Positions 35,014-43,159 of a stretch of DNA of 64,000 nt are shown here, piece by piece (position 1 is the first letter of the stretch; each line of letters begins with the position of its first letter). The DNA is taken from positions 245,381-309,380 of the forward strand of contig JAFSAO010000022.1 in NCBI GenBank assembly GCA_017440935.1, given 5' to 3'. Under the pieces are notes generated by a model. The model ran no database searches, was not told the DNA's origin, and saw only the letters and a list, made by a program, of their open reading frames with translations. The stretch comes from Opitutales bacterium (GTDB lineage Bacteria > Verrucomicrobiota > Verrucomicrobiia > Opitutales > UBA953). The translations under genes and the position numbers were made by a program.

Positions 35014-35403
35014 ATGATGATGTTTTTTGCCGGATATCTCGCGTTCCCGTGGTTGGCGTTTATCGCCCGCCGCGCTTCGCTCCGCACGGCGATTGTTCTG
35101 GGCGTGTTGTTACTTTGTGCGCTGTTGCCGGAACCGCTGTTGCCGTTTTTTGAGGACGGGAACTCCGAAATCTCTGTATTGAACTATTGCGGAATTTTGT
35201 GGGCGGCGGCGTTTCCCGTCGCACTGGGAATTGTTCCCCGGCGATCCTTTGAGGGGACGTTTATCTTTACGTTAATCCTGTGTTCGCTTTTCCCTCTGAT
35301 GAGTATTTTGGGGATATTTTTAGTCCCAATCGTGTGGATATATACTGGACTTGTCGCAGGAATCGTTTGGCTCGCCGAGCGCTCCCTGTTCGGGAGGAAA
35401 TAA
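35014..35403 (+). CDS. Small four-helix membrane protein
   Basis: This 129-residue protein has about four hydrophobic helices (about 1-16, 24-46, 56-75, 84-120) and few charges. No domain is recognised. It begins one base after the aldehyde dehydrogenase stop, indicating translational coupling, and ends at a terminator. A membrane role linked to the aldehyde/alcohol pair is inferred from position only. Confidence 0.6.
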   Translation: MMMFFAGYLAFPWLAFIARRASLRTAIVLGVLLLCALLPEPLLPFFEDGNSEISVLNYCGILWAAAFPVALGIVPRRSFEGTFIFTLILCSLFPLMSILGIFLVPIVWIYTGLVAGIVWLAERSLFGRK

Positions 35404-35436
35404 AAAATCCCGCTCATGTTCTGAACGGGATTTTTA
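35402..35436. terminator. Bidirectional terminator between the membrane-protein gene and tRNA-Tyr
   Basis: AAAAAATCCCG (35402-35412) pairs with CGGGATTTTT (35426-35435), with A-run and T-run in the arms, so it can act both ways. On the minus strand it lies right after the tRNA-Tyr 3' end. The tRNA-Asn gene at 54490 has a near-identical terminator in the same position. Confidence 0.85.
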
Positions 35437-35439
35437 AAA

Positions 35440-35525
35440 TGGTGGTGAGAGAGGGATTCGAACCCCCGAACGGAAAACCGAATGGATTTACAGTCCACGC
35501 CCTTTAGCCACTTGGATATCTCACC
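35440..35525 (-). tRNA. tRNA-Tyr (GTA)
   Basis: On the minus strand the acceptor arm GGTGAGA pairs with TCTCACC, followed by A and an encoded CCA end. The anticodon loop CTGTAAA has anticodon GTA at 35489-35491 (complement). A long class-II variable arm is present, as expected for bacterial tRNA-Tyr. The T arm reads GGGGGTTCGAATCCCTC. Length 86 bases. Confidence 0.96.
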
Positions 35526-35643
35526 GATGAAAAAGGAGACACAAGGATGTTCGTTTTTCCGCGCGCGTGCAAGAGTTTTTTTTCGGTGCGGCGTGGGCTT
35601 TTTTTCGTTTGAAAAAAAAGCGGGGCGCGGGGAAACTTTTCCC

Positions 35644-36153
35644 ATGAATCACCTCCACGCGTATTGGCGAATGGCGTATATCGAAGCGCCGAAAAAGGAC
35701 AGCGGGCCGAAGTGCGACGATCCGTTTGTCGAAATCCCGAAGGTCGCGGACGAAAAATCCGTCCATCTGCTTTATCGCGGAAAAACCGGATACCTCGTTC
35801 TGAACACGTTCCCGTATAACGCCGGACATCTTTTGGCGATTCCGTATCGCGCCGTTCCCGCGCTCGCCGATCTTACGGAGGAGGAACGTGCGGATCTGAT
35901 GGATCTGATTGTTCTCGGGCAACAAATTCTGACAGACGCGCTCAAGCCGCAGGGCTTCAACGTCGGCTTCAACTTCGGTTCGTCTGCGGGCGCCGGGATT
36001 CCGAAGCATCTGCATTGCCACATCGTCCCGCGCTGGGAGGGAGACAGCAACTTTATGCCCGTCATCGCCGATACGCGCACGCTTCCCGCTTCGCTCGACA
36101 TGATGTGGGAGCGTTTGAAAAAATTTACGCCGAAAAATTTCGGTGAAAGCTGA
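35644..36153 (+). CDS. HIT-family protein (Ap4A phosphorylase/hydrolase-like)
   Basis: This 169-residue histidine-triad nucleotide-binding protein carries the motif HLHCHIVPRW near residues 122-131. The N-terminal half has YRGKTGYLVLNTFPYNAGHLLAIPYR, typical of the bacterial AP-4-A phosphorylase-like branch. It probably cleaves nucleotidyl bonds such as Ap4A or adenylated compounds. ATG 35644 was chosen because the longer frame (from 35482) runs through the tRNA gene. It is followed 26 bases later by xseA. Confidence 0.88.
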   Translation: MNHLHAYWRMAYIEAPKKDSGPKCDDPFVEIPKVADEKSVHLLYRGKTGYLVLNTFPYNAGHLLAIPYRAVPALADLTEEERADLMDLIVLGQQILTDALKPQGFNVGFNFGSSAGAGIPKHLHCHIVPRWEGDSNFMPVIADTRTLPASLDMMWERLKKFTPKNFGES

Positions 36154-36178
36154 TTCGGCCGTTTTTTAAGGTCGGTAC

Positions 36179-37477
36179 ATGGACTTTTTTGAAGAAAACG
36201 CGGGAACGCCGCAAGACGACGCTCCGTTTACCGTCACGGAATTTACGCGGCGCATTAAGGCGCTTGTGGAAAACACGTTCGGCGGCGTTTGGATTCGCGG
36301 CGAAGTATCGAATTTGCGTATACAGTCAAGCGGACACGCGTATTTTACCTTGAAAGATGCCGGTGCACAGCTTGCCGCCGTGGCTTTTCGCGGGACGCTT
36401 GTCCGCGCGGGAACGCGTTTGCGAGAAGGGATGCAAATCGTCGTTTTCGGGCAAATCAGCATTTACGAGCCGCGCGGTAATTACCAAATCATTGTCCGCA
36501 CGTTTCAGGAAGAAGGAATCGGGCGCTTGCAGGAAGCGTTTGAAAGACTGCGGCGCAAGCTCGAAGCAGAAGGGCTTTTTGACAAAAGTCTAAAGCGTGC
36601 GTTGCCGACGCTTCCGCGCACAATCGCGTTTGTCACGTCTCCGACGGGGGCCGCAATCCGGGATTTTATTAGTATTTTGCGGCGACGCGACTGGGCAGGG
36701 CGCCTCATTGTCATTCCGGCGAAGGTGCAGGGCGCGGGAGCGGCGGAAGAGATCGTTCGCGGGATCGAGCAGGCAAGCGCGATTCGCGATTTGGAATTGC
36801 TCGTCGTCGGGCGCGGCGGAGGAAGTCTTGAAGATCTTTGGTGTTTTAACGAAGAAATCGTTGCGCGCGCCGTGCGAGCCTCCCGTGTTCCCGTGATTTC
36901 CGCGGTCGGGCACGAAATCGATTTTACGCTGAGCGATTTTGCGGCGGACTTGCGTGCGGAAACACCTTCCGCCGCCGCCGAGTTTATTTCCAGCGCGCGC
37001 TTAGAAATTGCGGACCGTTTTGAAAACGCATCCGCACTGCTCGATGATTTGACCGAGCGCGCGATGCAGAATTTTTCCCAGAAACTCGATTTGCTCGAAT
37101 CCAAACTTGCACGGCATTCGCCGCTCAGCCATCTCCGGCTTGTGCGGGAACGCCTTGCCGGAATCGCGTCGCGTATCGATTCTGCAATTACGTTTCGACT
37201 TACGCGTTCCCGCGAAAAAATTTCGCATATCGGGTTTTCTTTGGAAAAACAAAATCCCGAACACCGCGTTCGCCTTGTGCGGCTCCATTTGGAGCAGCTT
37301 GCGACGCGACTGCGTGCGTCCGGTTTGGAATCGACGCTGAAACGCGGATTCGCCGTCGCTCGCGATGCTTCAACGGGAAAAATCATCGACCGTTCCCGCG
37401 ATGTCGGTTTCGGACAGCTCGTCGAACTCGAATTTTCCGACGGCAGAACGCGCGTTGAAGGGCGAGACCTGAATTGA
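36179..37477 (+). CDS. xseA: Exodeoxyribonuclease VII large subunit
   Basis: XseA (432 residues) is the catalytic subunit of exonuclease VII, which degrades single-stranded DNA. It has the N-terminal OB-fold (VWIRGEVSNLRIQSSGHAYFTLKD, QIVVFGQISIYEPRGNYQIIV), then the catalytic core with SPTGAAIRDF, VVGRGGGSLEDLWCFNEE and SAVGHEIDFTLSDFAADLRAETPSAAAE. A C-terminal coiled coil follows. The small subunit xseB, often next, is not here; thiD follows. Single-strand DNA nucleases matter in recombination and DNA uptake, but no direct link is shown. Confidence 0.95.
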   Translation: MDFFEENAGTPQDDAPFTVTEFTRRIKALVENTFGGVWIRGEVSNLRIQSSGHAYFTLKDAGAQLAAVAFRGTLVRAGTRLREGMQIVVFGQISIYEPRGNYQIIVRTFQEEGIGRLQEAFERLRRKLEAEGLFDKSLKRALPTLPRTIAFVTSPTGAAIRDFISILRRRDWAGRLIVIPAKVQGAGAAEEIVRGIEQASAIRDLELLVVGRGGGSLEDLWCFNEEIVARAVRASRVPVISAVGHEIDFTLSDFAADLRAETPSAAAEFISSARLEIADRFENASALLDDLTERAMQNFSQKLDLLESKLARHSPLSHLRLVRERLAGIASRIDSAITFRLTRSREKISHIGFSLEKQNPEHRVRLVRLHLEQLATRLRASGLESTLKRGFAVARDASTGKIIDRSRDVGFGQLVELEFSDGRTRVEGRDLN

Positions 37478-37546
37478 AATTTGGAGCCCGCGTGCGGCAA
37501 ATTTCTGTTCATTCGGGGTTTCTTTTTTTGTTAGAATTGGCGGGAA

Positions 37547-38380
37547 ATGAAAGATTCTACGAAAAGTGATTTGCCCGTGGCGTTGACGCTCGCCGGTTCG
37601 GATTCCGGCGGAGGCGCGGGGATTCAGGCGGATTTGCTGACTTTTGCCGCGCACGGCGTCTTCGGGACGACGGCGATTACCGCTCTTACGGCGCAAAATC
37701 CCGACGGCGTTTCCGCCGTGCATCCCGTTCCCGCGGCATTTGTCCTCGAGCAGGCGGAGCAAGTCGCGCGCTACTTTAAAATCGGCGCCGCCAAAACCGG
37801 AATGCTCGCCACGTCCGAAATCATTCATGCCGCAGCGGATTTTTTTGAAGCGCATCGCGAAATCAAAGTCGTTGTCGATCCCGTGATGATTGCGACGAGC
37901 GGAGCAAAACTTATCGACGACGCGGCAATCGCCACGTTGCGGGAGCGCCTGATTCCGCTTGCGAGCGTTGTTACGCCGAATTTGGACGAAGCGGAAGTTT
38001 TGCTCGGCGAAAAATTCGCATGGCGCGTGAACCCGAAAACGGAGTCCGGCGAAATTTCAGAATCTGCGGAAAAACTTGCCGACGCGCTCGGCGTTCCCGT
38101 TTTGCTCAAAGGCGGGCACGGAGTCGGCGACGACGTTTTTGACGCGTTGGCGCTCCCGCGCGCGCAGGGCGGTTTTGATTCTTTTGTGAAACATCCGCGT
38201 ATTGCAGAAACGAATACGCACGGAAGCGGTTGCACGCTTTCTGCCGCGATTGCCGCAAATCTTGCGGGAGATGCGTGTACAAATCTCGCCGAAGCCGTTT
38301 CCCGCGCCGTGGATTACGTTTCCGCGGGAATTTCCAAGCCGCTTCCCGTTGCCGGAGATCGTTTCATCGCACACTTGTAA
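37547..38380 (+). CDS. thiD: Hydroxymethylpyrimidine (phosphate) kinase
   Basis: ThiD (277 residues) phosphorylates HMP and HMP-P in thiamine synthesis or salvage. It shows the start ALTLAGSDSGGGAGIQADLLTFAAHGVFG, VVVDPVMIATSGAKLI, TPNLDEAEVLLG, VLLKGGHG and the anion-hole motif NTHGSGCTLSAAIAANLA. No TPP riboswitch is visible in the 69 bases upstream. It may be a stand-alone salvage gene; no other thi gene is in the window. Confidence 0.94.
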   Translation: MKDSTKSDLPVALTLAGSDSGGGAGIQADLLTFAAHGVFGTTAITALTAQNPDGVSAVHPVPAAFVLEQAEQVARYFKIGAAKTGMLATSEIIHAAADFFEAHREIKVVVDPVMIATSGAKLIDDAAIATLRERLIPLASVVTPNLDEAEVLLGEKFAWRVNPKTESGEISESAEKLADALGVPVLLKGGHGVGDDVFDALALPRAQGGFDSFVKHPRIAETNTHGSGCTLSAAIAANLAGDACTNLAEAVSRAVDYVSAGISKPLPVAGDRFIAHL

Positions 38381-38549
38381 GAGGAAAAAAACGGGAAGAC
38401 AAGAGTTCGGGAAGAGGAATCGGTTCAAAAGAGAACTTCTTTTTGTCCGTAGTTTTAGACGGGAACGGCATCTTGCGGAAGCGTTAAGATGCCGTCCCCG
38501 CGTTATTTTCAACTTTCCCCGGGTCGCGGACGAAGCTATTTTTCTGTCC
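38381..38549 (+). terminator. Gap after thiD with a strong hairpin
   Basis: ACGGCATCTT (38465-38474) pairs with AAGATGCCGT (38486-38495), flanked by GGGA/CCCC that extends the stem. One dispersed-word copy forms its left edge (CGGGAACG). The downstream tract CGTTATTTTC is only weakly T-rich, so termination is likely but not certain. Confidence 0.6.
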
Positions 38550-40733
38550 ATGCCTAACTATTATTTCTTCCGTCGGGGCGGCACGGAGCAACTTCGCATC
38601 GAAACCCCCGAAGACCTCGCTGCCGTTACCGAACTCGACCCGAAACTGTGGGTCGCGCTGAGTATGCCCGTGAACGGGCAGGAATTTGACGCGCGGACGC
38701 TCGCTTTGCTCGACACCGATTCCGACGGGCGTATCCGCGTTCCCGAAATTCTCGCCGCCGTCAAATTTGTCCGCGAAAATTTCTCGAATTTCGACGCTTT
38801 CTTCGCGGGGAAAGACGCGTTCCCGTTGAGTTCGCTTTCCGAAAAATCTCCGCTTCGCGAAACTGCGGCGAGCGTTCTTGCTCATCTCGGCAAACCCGAC
38901 GCGGGAACGCTCGCACTCGCCGATGTCGAAGCCGCCGAAAAAGCCTTTGACGCGCAGGCGTTCAACGGCGACGGCGTGCTCGTTCCCGCCTGCGCGGGAG
39001 ACGATGCCGCGACGGAAAAATTCCTCGCAGACGCGATCGCCGCAACGGGCGGGAGCGCGGATGCGTCCGGCGCGCAGGGCGTTTCCGCCGCGCAAATCTC
39101 GGATTTTGTCAAAAGCGCCGAAGCCGTCTTGGCGTGGCGTGCCGAAGCGGAAAATGCTTCCGAAAAAGTTTTCCCGCTCGGGGAAAAAACGGCGGACGCG
39201 TTCGCCGCGTTTTCAAAAATCCGCGCGAAGGCGGAAGACTTTTTTGCGCGGACGCGCTTGGCGAGTTTCGATCCTGCCGCAGAAGCCAAAATGAATCCGG
39301 GCGAGGCGGATTTTGCCGCACTCGCCGCCGGCGGGGAAATTTCCGCTGAGGCATCGGCGCGTTTCCCGCTTGCGCGTGTTTCGGCGACGGACGGTGAGCC
39401 GACGCTTCCGCTCGTTGCCGGAGTCAACCCCGCGTGGGTTCCTGCGCTCGCGGATTTTGTCGAAAAGGCGCTCGCGCCTGCGTGCGAAAAACTTGGTGTT
39501 CCCGTGGGGCAAACGCCGGCGGCGCTTCCGGTTTCGCTCTGGGAAAAAGCGGAATCGCTCTTTGCGCCTTATGCCGCGTGGCTTGCGTCAAAGCCTGCCG
39601 GAGGAGCCGACGCGTTCCCGTCGGAACGCCTGAGCGAAATTCTTGCCGGAGACTTTGTCGAAAAAACGGCTCCGCTTTTCGTAAAAGATGCTGCCGAAAA
39701 GCCTTTGCGCGACGCACTTTCCGATGCGGAAAAACTTTGCCGCTACTCGCGCGATCTTGCCGTAATTTTGCGGAATTTCGTTTCGTTTGCAGAGTTTTAC
39801 AAGCGCGACGCGGAGTCGACGGCGTTTCTCGTCGGCAAGCTCTACATGGATCGCCGCACCTGCTCGTTGTGCGTTCGCGTGGATAGCGCGGCGGCTCATT
39901 CGGCGCTTGCGGCAAAGTCGAATTGTTGCCTCGCATATTGTGATTGCACGCGCAAAAACGGCGGCGAAAAAATGTCGGTTGTCGCAATGTTCGGCGACGG
40001 AGACGCGCTCTCGCTTTACGTCGGGCGCAACGGCGTTTTTTACGACAAAAAGGGCAACGATTGGGACGCGAAAATCGTCAAAATTATCGAAAATCCGATT
40101 TCGATTCGACAAGCCTTTTGGTCGCCTTACCGCAAGGTGGCGAAATTTGTCGAAACGCAGATTGAAAATTTTGCCGCGGCGCGCGAAAAGAAAGTGGACG
40201 GGGATTTGAGCGCAGGCGCGGGAACGGTGCTGACGAAAGCGACGGCGGCTCCGGCGGGAACGCCCGTTGCGGCGGCACCGGCGGCAAAACCCGCGTTTGA
40301 CGTGGCGAAGTTTGCCGGGATTTTTGCGGCGATCGGATTGGCGCTCGGCGCAATCGGTGCGGCATTGTCCGTCGCCGTGAGCGGATTTTTGGCGCTTGCT
40401 CCGTGGCAGATGGCGCTTGTTGTGCTCGCGGTGGTTTTGATGATTTCTGCGCCGTCGATGTTGATTGCGGCGATGAAACTGCGTCGCCGTTCGCTTGGAC
40501 CGATTCTCGAAGCCAACGGTTGGGCGATTAACGGGAACGTAAAAATCAACATTCCGCTCGGGAAAGCGTTTACCGAAATGCCGAAAAATCCGAAAGGCTC
40601 GAAGATTTCGCGTGCGGATCCGTTTCGCCAAAAATCGTTCCCGTGGGGGAAAATCTGTATCGCATTCGTGTTCGTTGCCGTGATTTTCGTCGCCGCGTGG
40701 CGTTGGTTTGCGGTGTGCGCCAATTGCGAGTAG
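38550..40733 (+). CDS. Large membrane-anchored protein with EF-hand-like loops, unknown function
   Basis: I do not recognise this 727-residue protein as a characterised family. Residues 55-66 (DTDSDGRIRVPE) fit a calcium-binding EF-hand loop, and FNGDGVLVP near 138-146 looks like a degenerate second one. A long Ala/Glu-rich helical region follows. The cysteine-rich stretch TCSLC...NCCLAYCDC (about 435-470) then leads to a conserved-looking block, FGDGDALSLYVGRNGVFYDKKGNDWDAKIVKIIENPISI. Two or three helices near 585-645 and one near 700-720 put it in the membrane, with no signal peptide. ATG 38550 was chosen; an upstream frame crosses thiD. Neighbours (thiD, TrkH) give no functional clue. Eight or so dispersed-word copies lie within it. 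Confidence 0.7.
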   Translation: MPNYYFFRRGGTEQLRIETPEDLAAVTELDPKLWVALSMPVNGQEFDARTLALLDTDSDGRIRVPEILAAVKFVRENFSNFDAFFAGKDAFPLSSLSEKSPLRETAASVLAHLGKPDAGTLALADVEAAEKAFDAQAFNGDGVLVPACAGDDAATEKFLADAIAATGGSADASGAQGVSAAQISDFVKSAEAVLAWRAEAENASEKVFPLGEKTADAFAAFSKIRAKAEDFFARTRLASFDPAAEAKMNPGEADFAALAAGGEISAEASARFPLARVSATDGEPTLPLVAGVNPAWVPALADFVEKALAPACEKLGVPVGQTPAALPVSLWEKAESLFAPYAAWLASKPAGGADAFPSERLSEILAGDFVEKTAPLFVKDAAEKPLRDALSDAEKLCRYSRDLAVILRNFVSFAEFYKRDAESTAFLVGKLYMDRRTCSLCVRVDSAAAHSALAAKSNCCLAYCDCTRKNGGEKMSVVAMFGDGDALSLYVGRNGVFYDKKGNDWDAKIVKIIENPISIRQAFWSPYRKVAKFVETQIENFAAAREKKVDGDLSAGAGTVLTKATAAPAGTPVAAAPAAKPAFDVAKFAGIFAAIGLALGAIGAALSVAVSGFLALAPWQMALVVLAVVLMISAPSMLIAAMKLRRRSLGPILEANGWAINGNVKINIPLGKAFTEMPKNPKGSKISRADPFRQKSFPWGKICIAFVFVAVIFVAAWRWFAVCANCE

Positions 40734-40860
40734 GAAATTGCGAATTTTGAATTAAAGGCGTTGCGTTTTTGCGGATTCATGAGAGCCGAATCGGCGAAGT
40801 GCGCGTTCCCCTTTGGACTTTAAAAAGGCGGGGGCTTTTGCTAAAAGAGAGCGGATCCTC

Positions 40861-42657
40861 ATGGAAGGTTTCTCGAAAGAAAATCCCGGCGACGGGAGCG
40901 CGTGGACGCGGCGGCTGGTCAACGGAATCAGCGTCGTGTGTCTGCTTTTGGCATTGGCGATTGTGGTGACGATTGTCGGTTGGCCGGTTCAGGATTCTCA
41001 GTTGTTCTGGTTACGGACGGGAACGCGCTGTTCGGTCGGGCTGTTCCTGCTTCAGGAGGTGCTGCGCATGGTTTTTCGCCGGGAATCGATTTTGCGGCGC
41101 TTTGTGAAGCATTGGTTTGAGAGCCTGCTGTTTTGTGCGGCGCTGGTGATGGTGGTGGCGTATGCGCCGATGTTGCGCGGGCTGATGGCGGTTTTGTCGG
41201 ATGTCGCGCCGTTTACGGTGCGCTTGGGTTATGCGGCGGGGCTGAATGCGCTGATTTTGTGGGTGCTGATGCTGCGCGGTATTCGTTCCCGTCATTCGTT
41301 TTTTAAGGGCGTTTCGCTGACTCCGGGGCGCGTGTTTATTTTGAGTTTCGTGCTTTTGATTGCCACGGGAACGCTTTTGCTGAAAACGCCGAATGCGAGT
41401 TTGGACGGGATTTCGTGGTGCGACGCGCTGTTTCTCTCTACGAGCGCGGTTTGCGTGACGGGGCTTTCGCCTTTTGACGTGGCGACGGAAATGACGTTTA
41501 GCGGACTTTGCATTTTGCTTGTGCTGATTCAGCTCGGCGGTTTGGGCGTGATGACGATTACGTATTTTTTTGCCTACTTTTTTGCCGGAGGGCTTTCGTT
41601 GAAAAACCGCTTTGATTTTCAGGATTTATTCAGCGAGGAAAACATGGGGCAAATCGGCACCGTGCTCGCGGTGATTGTCGGTTTTACGTTCGCGGCGGAA
41701 GCGGTCGGCGCGGTTGCGATTTACCTTTCGACGGCGGGAACGGAGATCGCGGCGGCGAACCCGATATTTTTTGCGGTGTTTCATTCCGTCTCGGGATTTT
41801 GCAATGCCGGTCTTTCCTGCGTTCCCGGCGGAATGACGAATCCGGAGCTTGCGCAGAGCATGGCGATGATTTCCTCGCTGTTCGTGATGGCGATTATCGG
41901 CGGCTTGGGCTTTCCCGTGATTCGGGATTTTTGGATGTTTTTCAGCAATCGCCTGCGAACGTTTCTTTGGAGCCGGAAAATCCGTCACGTTCCCGTGCGC
42001 TTGGCGACGCACACGAAAATCGTTCTCGTAACTTCGCTCGGATTGATTTTGTTCGGCTTCGTCGCGTTCTACCTTTTGGATTGGGCGGACTGGGGCGGAG
42101 ATTCTTTGCGCCGCGCATTTTTCCTGGCGGGAACGTCGCGCACGGCGGGCTTTGACATCGAACCGACGTCCAATATTACTCCGGCGGCAAAAGTTTTGCT
42201 CATGGCGCTGATGTTTATCGGCGGAAGCCCGTTTTCGACGGCGGGCGGAATCAAAACGACGACGTTCGCAATCGCCGTGCTGTCCTTGCGGCAATACGTT
42301 TTGGGGCGGCGGGATCTCGAAGTTTTCGGGCGTCGGCTGGACAGCGATTTTGCGAATCAGGCGTTGGCGATCGTGTTGCTCGGCGCGACGGCGGTTTTTG
42401 TCGTTACGGTTTCTCTGTGTATTTTGCACCCGCAAATTGATTTTTTGTCGCTGGCGTTTGAATCGGTTTCGGCGGTGGGAACGGTGGGGCTTTCGTGCGG
42501 CGTTACGCCGGAGCTGGGCGAGCCGGCAAAATATCTGCTCGCGGGAACGATGTTTGTCGGTCGTATCGGAATTTTACTGTTTATCACGTCGTTTTTGCCG
42601 CGCAGAAAAACGCCGGCTACGGCGCGGCTTCCCGAAACGACGATTGTGCTCTCGTAA
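40861..42657 (+). CDS. Trk/Ktr-type potassium uptake membrane subunit
   Basis: This TrkH/KtrB-family protein (598 residues) forms a potassium channel from four pseudo-repeats. Filter segments are visible: TSAVCVTGLSPFD, SVSGFCNAGLSC, GTSRTAGFDIE and SAVGTVGLSCG, each with the key glycine. GGSPFSTAGGIKTTTFAI is typical of the last domain. It has about four extra N-terminal helices compared with KtrB. No TrkA/KtrA regulatory gene is adjacent. ATG 40861 fits; a TTG frame from 40813 is possible. At least nine dispersed-word copies lie in the gene, several encoding Ala-Gly-Thr. Confidence 0.92.
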   Translation: MEGFSKENPGDGSAWTRRLVNGISVVCLLLALAIVVTIVGWPVQDSQLFWLRTGTRCSVGLFLLQEVLRMVFRRESILRRFVKHWFESLLFCAALVMVVAYAPMLRGLMAVLSDVAPFTVRLGYAAGLNALILWVLMLRGIRSRHSFFKGVSLTPGRVFILSFVLLIATGTLLLKTPNASLDGISWCDALFLSTSAVCVTGLSPFDVATEMTFSGLCILLVLIQLGGLGVMTITYFFAYFFAGGLSLKNRFDFQDLFSEENMGQIGTVLAVIVGFTFAAEAVGAVAIYLSTAGTEIAAANPIFFAVFHSVSGFCNAGLSCVPGGMTNPELAQSMAMISSLFVMAIIGGLGFPVIRDFWMFFSNRLRTFLWSRKIRHVPVRLATHTKIVLVTSLGLILFGFVAFYLLDWADWGGDSLRRAFFLAGTSRTAGFDIEPTSNITPAAKVLLMALMFIGGSPFSTAGGIKTTTFAIAVLSLRQYVLGRRDLEVFGRRLDSDFANQALAIVLLGATAVFVVTVSLCILHPQIDFLSLAFESVSAVGTVGLSCGVTPELGEPAKYLLAGTMFVGRIGILLFITSFLPRRKTPATARLPETTIVLS

Positions 42658-42701
42658 CTTTCCCCTTTTAACTTTCCCCGTTCAACCTTAGACTCGCGCG
42701 T

Positions 42702-42935
42702 ATGTTCGCCGTCGATTTGATTACATTTTCCGCAATATTGCTCTTCGGTATTACGCTGTTTGCGGGTATTGTCCGGTGGTATTACGACCGACGGGAACGC
42801 CTGTTGCATGACCATCGCCGCTACCAAACCGTGTTTTACTGCATTCGTTGCGGAAAAATTTACTCTCGCCCGCGCCAGCGTGAGGTTTCGGCGTGCCCGC
42901 ATTGCGGTTTTGAAAATACGCGCATGAAATTTTGA
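42702..42935 (+). CDS. Small membrane protein with a zinc ribbon
   Basis: This 77-residue protein has one N-terminal helix (about 5-26). A basic stretch ([15 protein letters not shown]) and a four-cysteine zinc-ribbon follow: CIRCG (about 47-51) and CPHCG (about 65-69). The ribbon is presumably cytoplasmic. No named family is recognised. It is short but clearly constrained by its motif, and follows the potassium transporter gene by 44 bases. Confidence 0.7.
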   Translation: MFAVDLITFSAILLFGITLFAGIVRWYYDRRERLLHDHRRYQTVFYCIRCGKIYSRPRQREVSACPHCGFENTRMKF

Positions 42936-43159
42936 AGAGGAGCGAAAAATTCCGCTCATCGCACTCGGGCGCTTCGTCCGCGTTCCCGCGTCCTCCTTTT
43001 CTTTTGCAAGGGCGCGAATTTCGTGTTAAAAATTCCGCGTTCTTTTCAAAACGGATGCGGCGAAAGGCTTTTTCGCAACGCGTTTTGCACAAAAGAACTT
43101 TTAATTTCCCCCATTCCTCGCCCCTTTTTTTTGTCAATCTTACAAGGAGACCCGAAATC
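42936..43159. other. Spacer before the pilus motor cluster
   Basis: The 224-base stretch holds one dispersed-word copy (about 42980), a T-run (43122-43131) without a clear stem, and the ribosome binding site AAGGAG (43144-43149), which sets the next start at GTG 43160. The long frame leading into the pilus gene from 42932 has a shadow-like composition and was not used. Confidence 0.45.

Noticed and set aside
33654..35087. Minus-strand open frame of 477 codons opposite the aldehyde dehydrogenase
   Set aside because: Antisense shadow without motifs, fully explained by the plus-strand enzyme.
37478..37546. Possible TPP riboswitch before thiD
   Set aside because: The gap is only 69 bases and lacks the conserved CUGAGA and related riboswitch segments.
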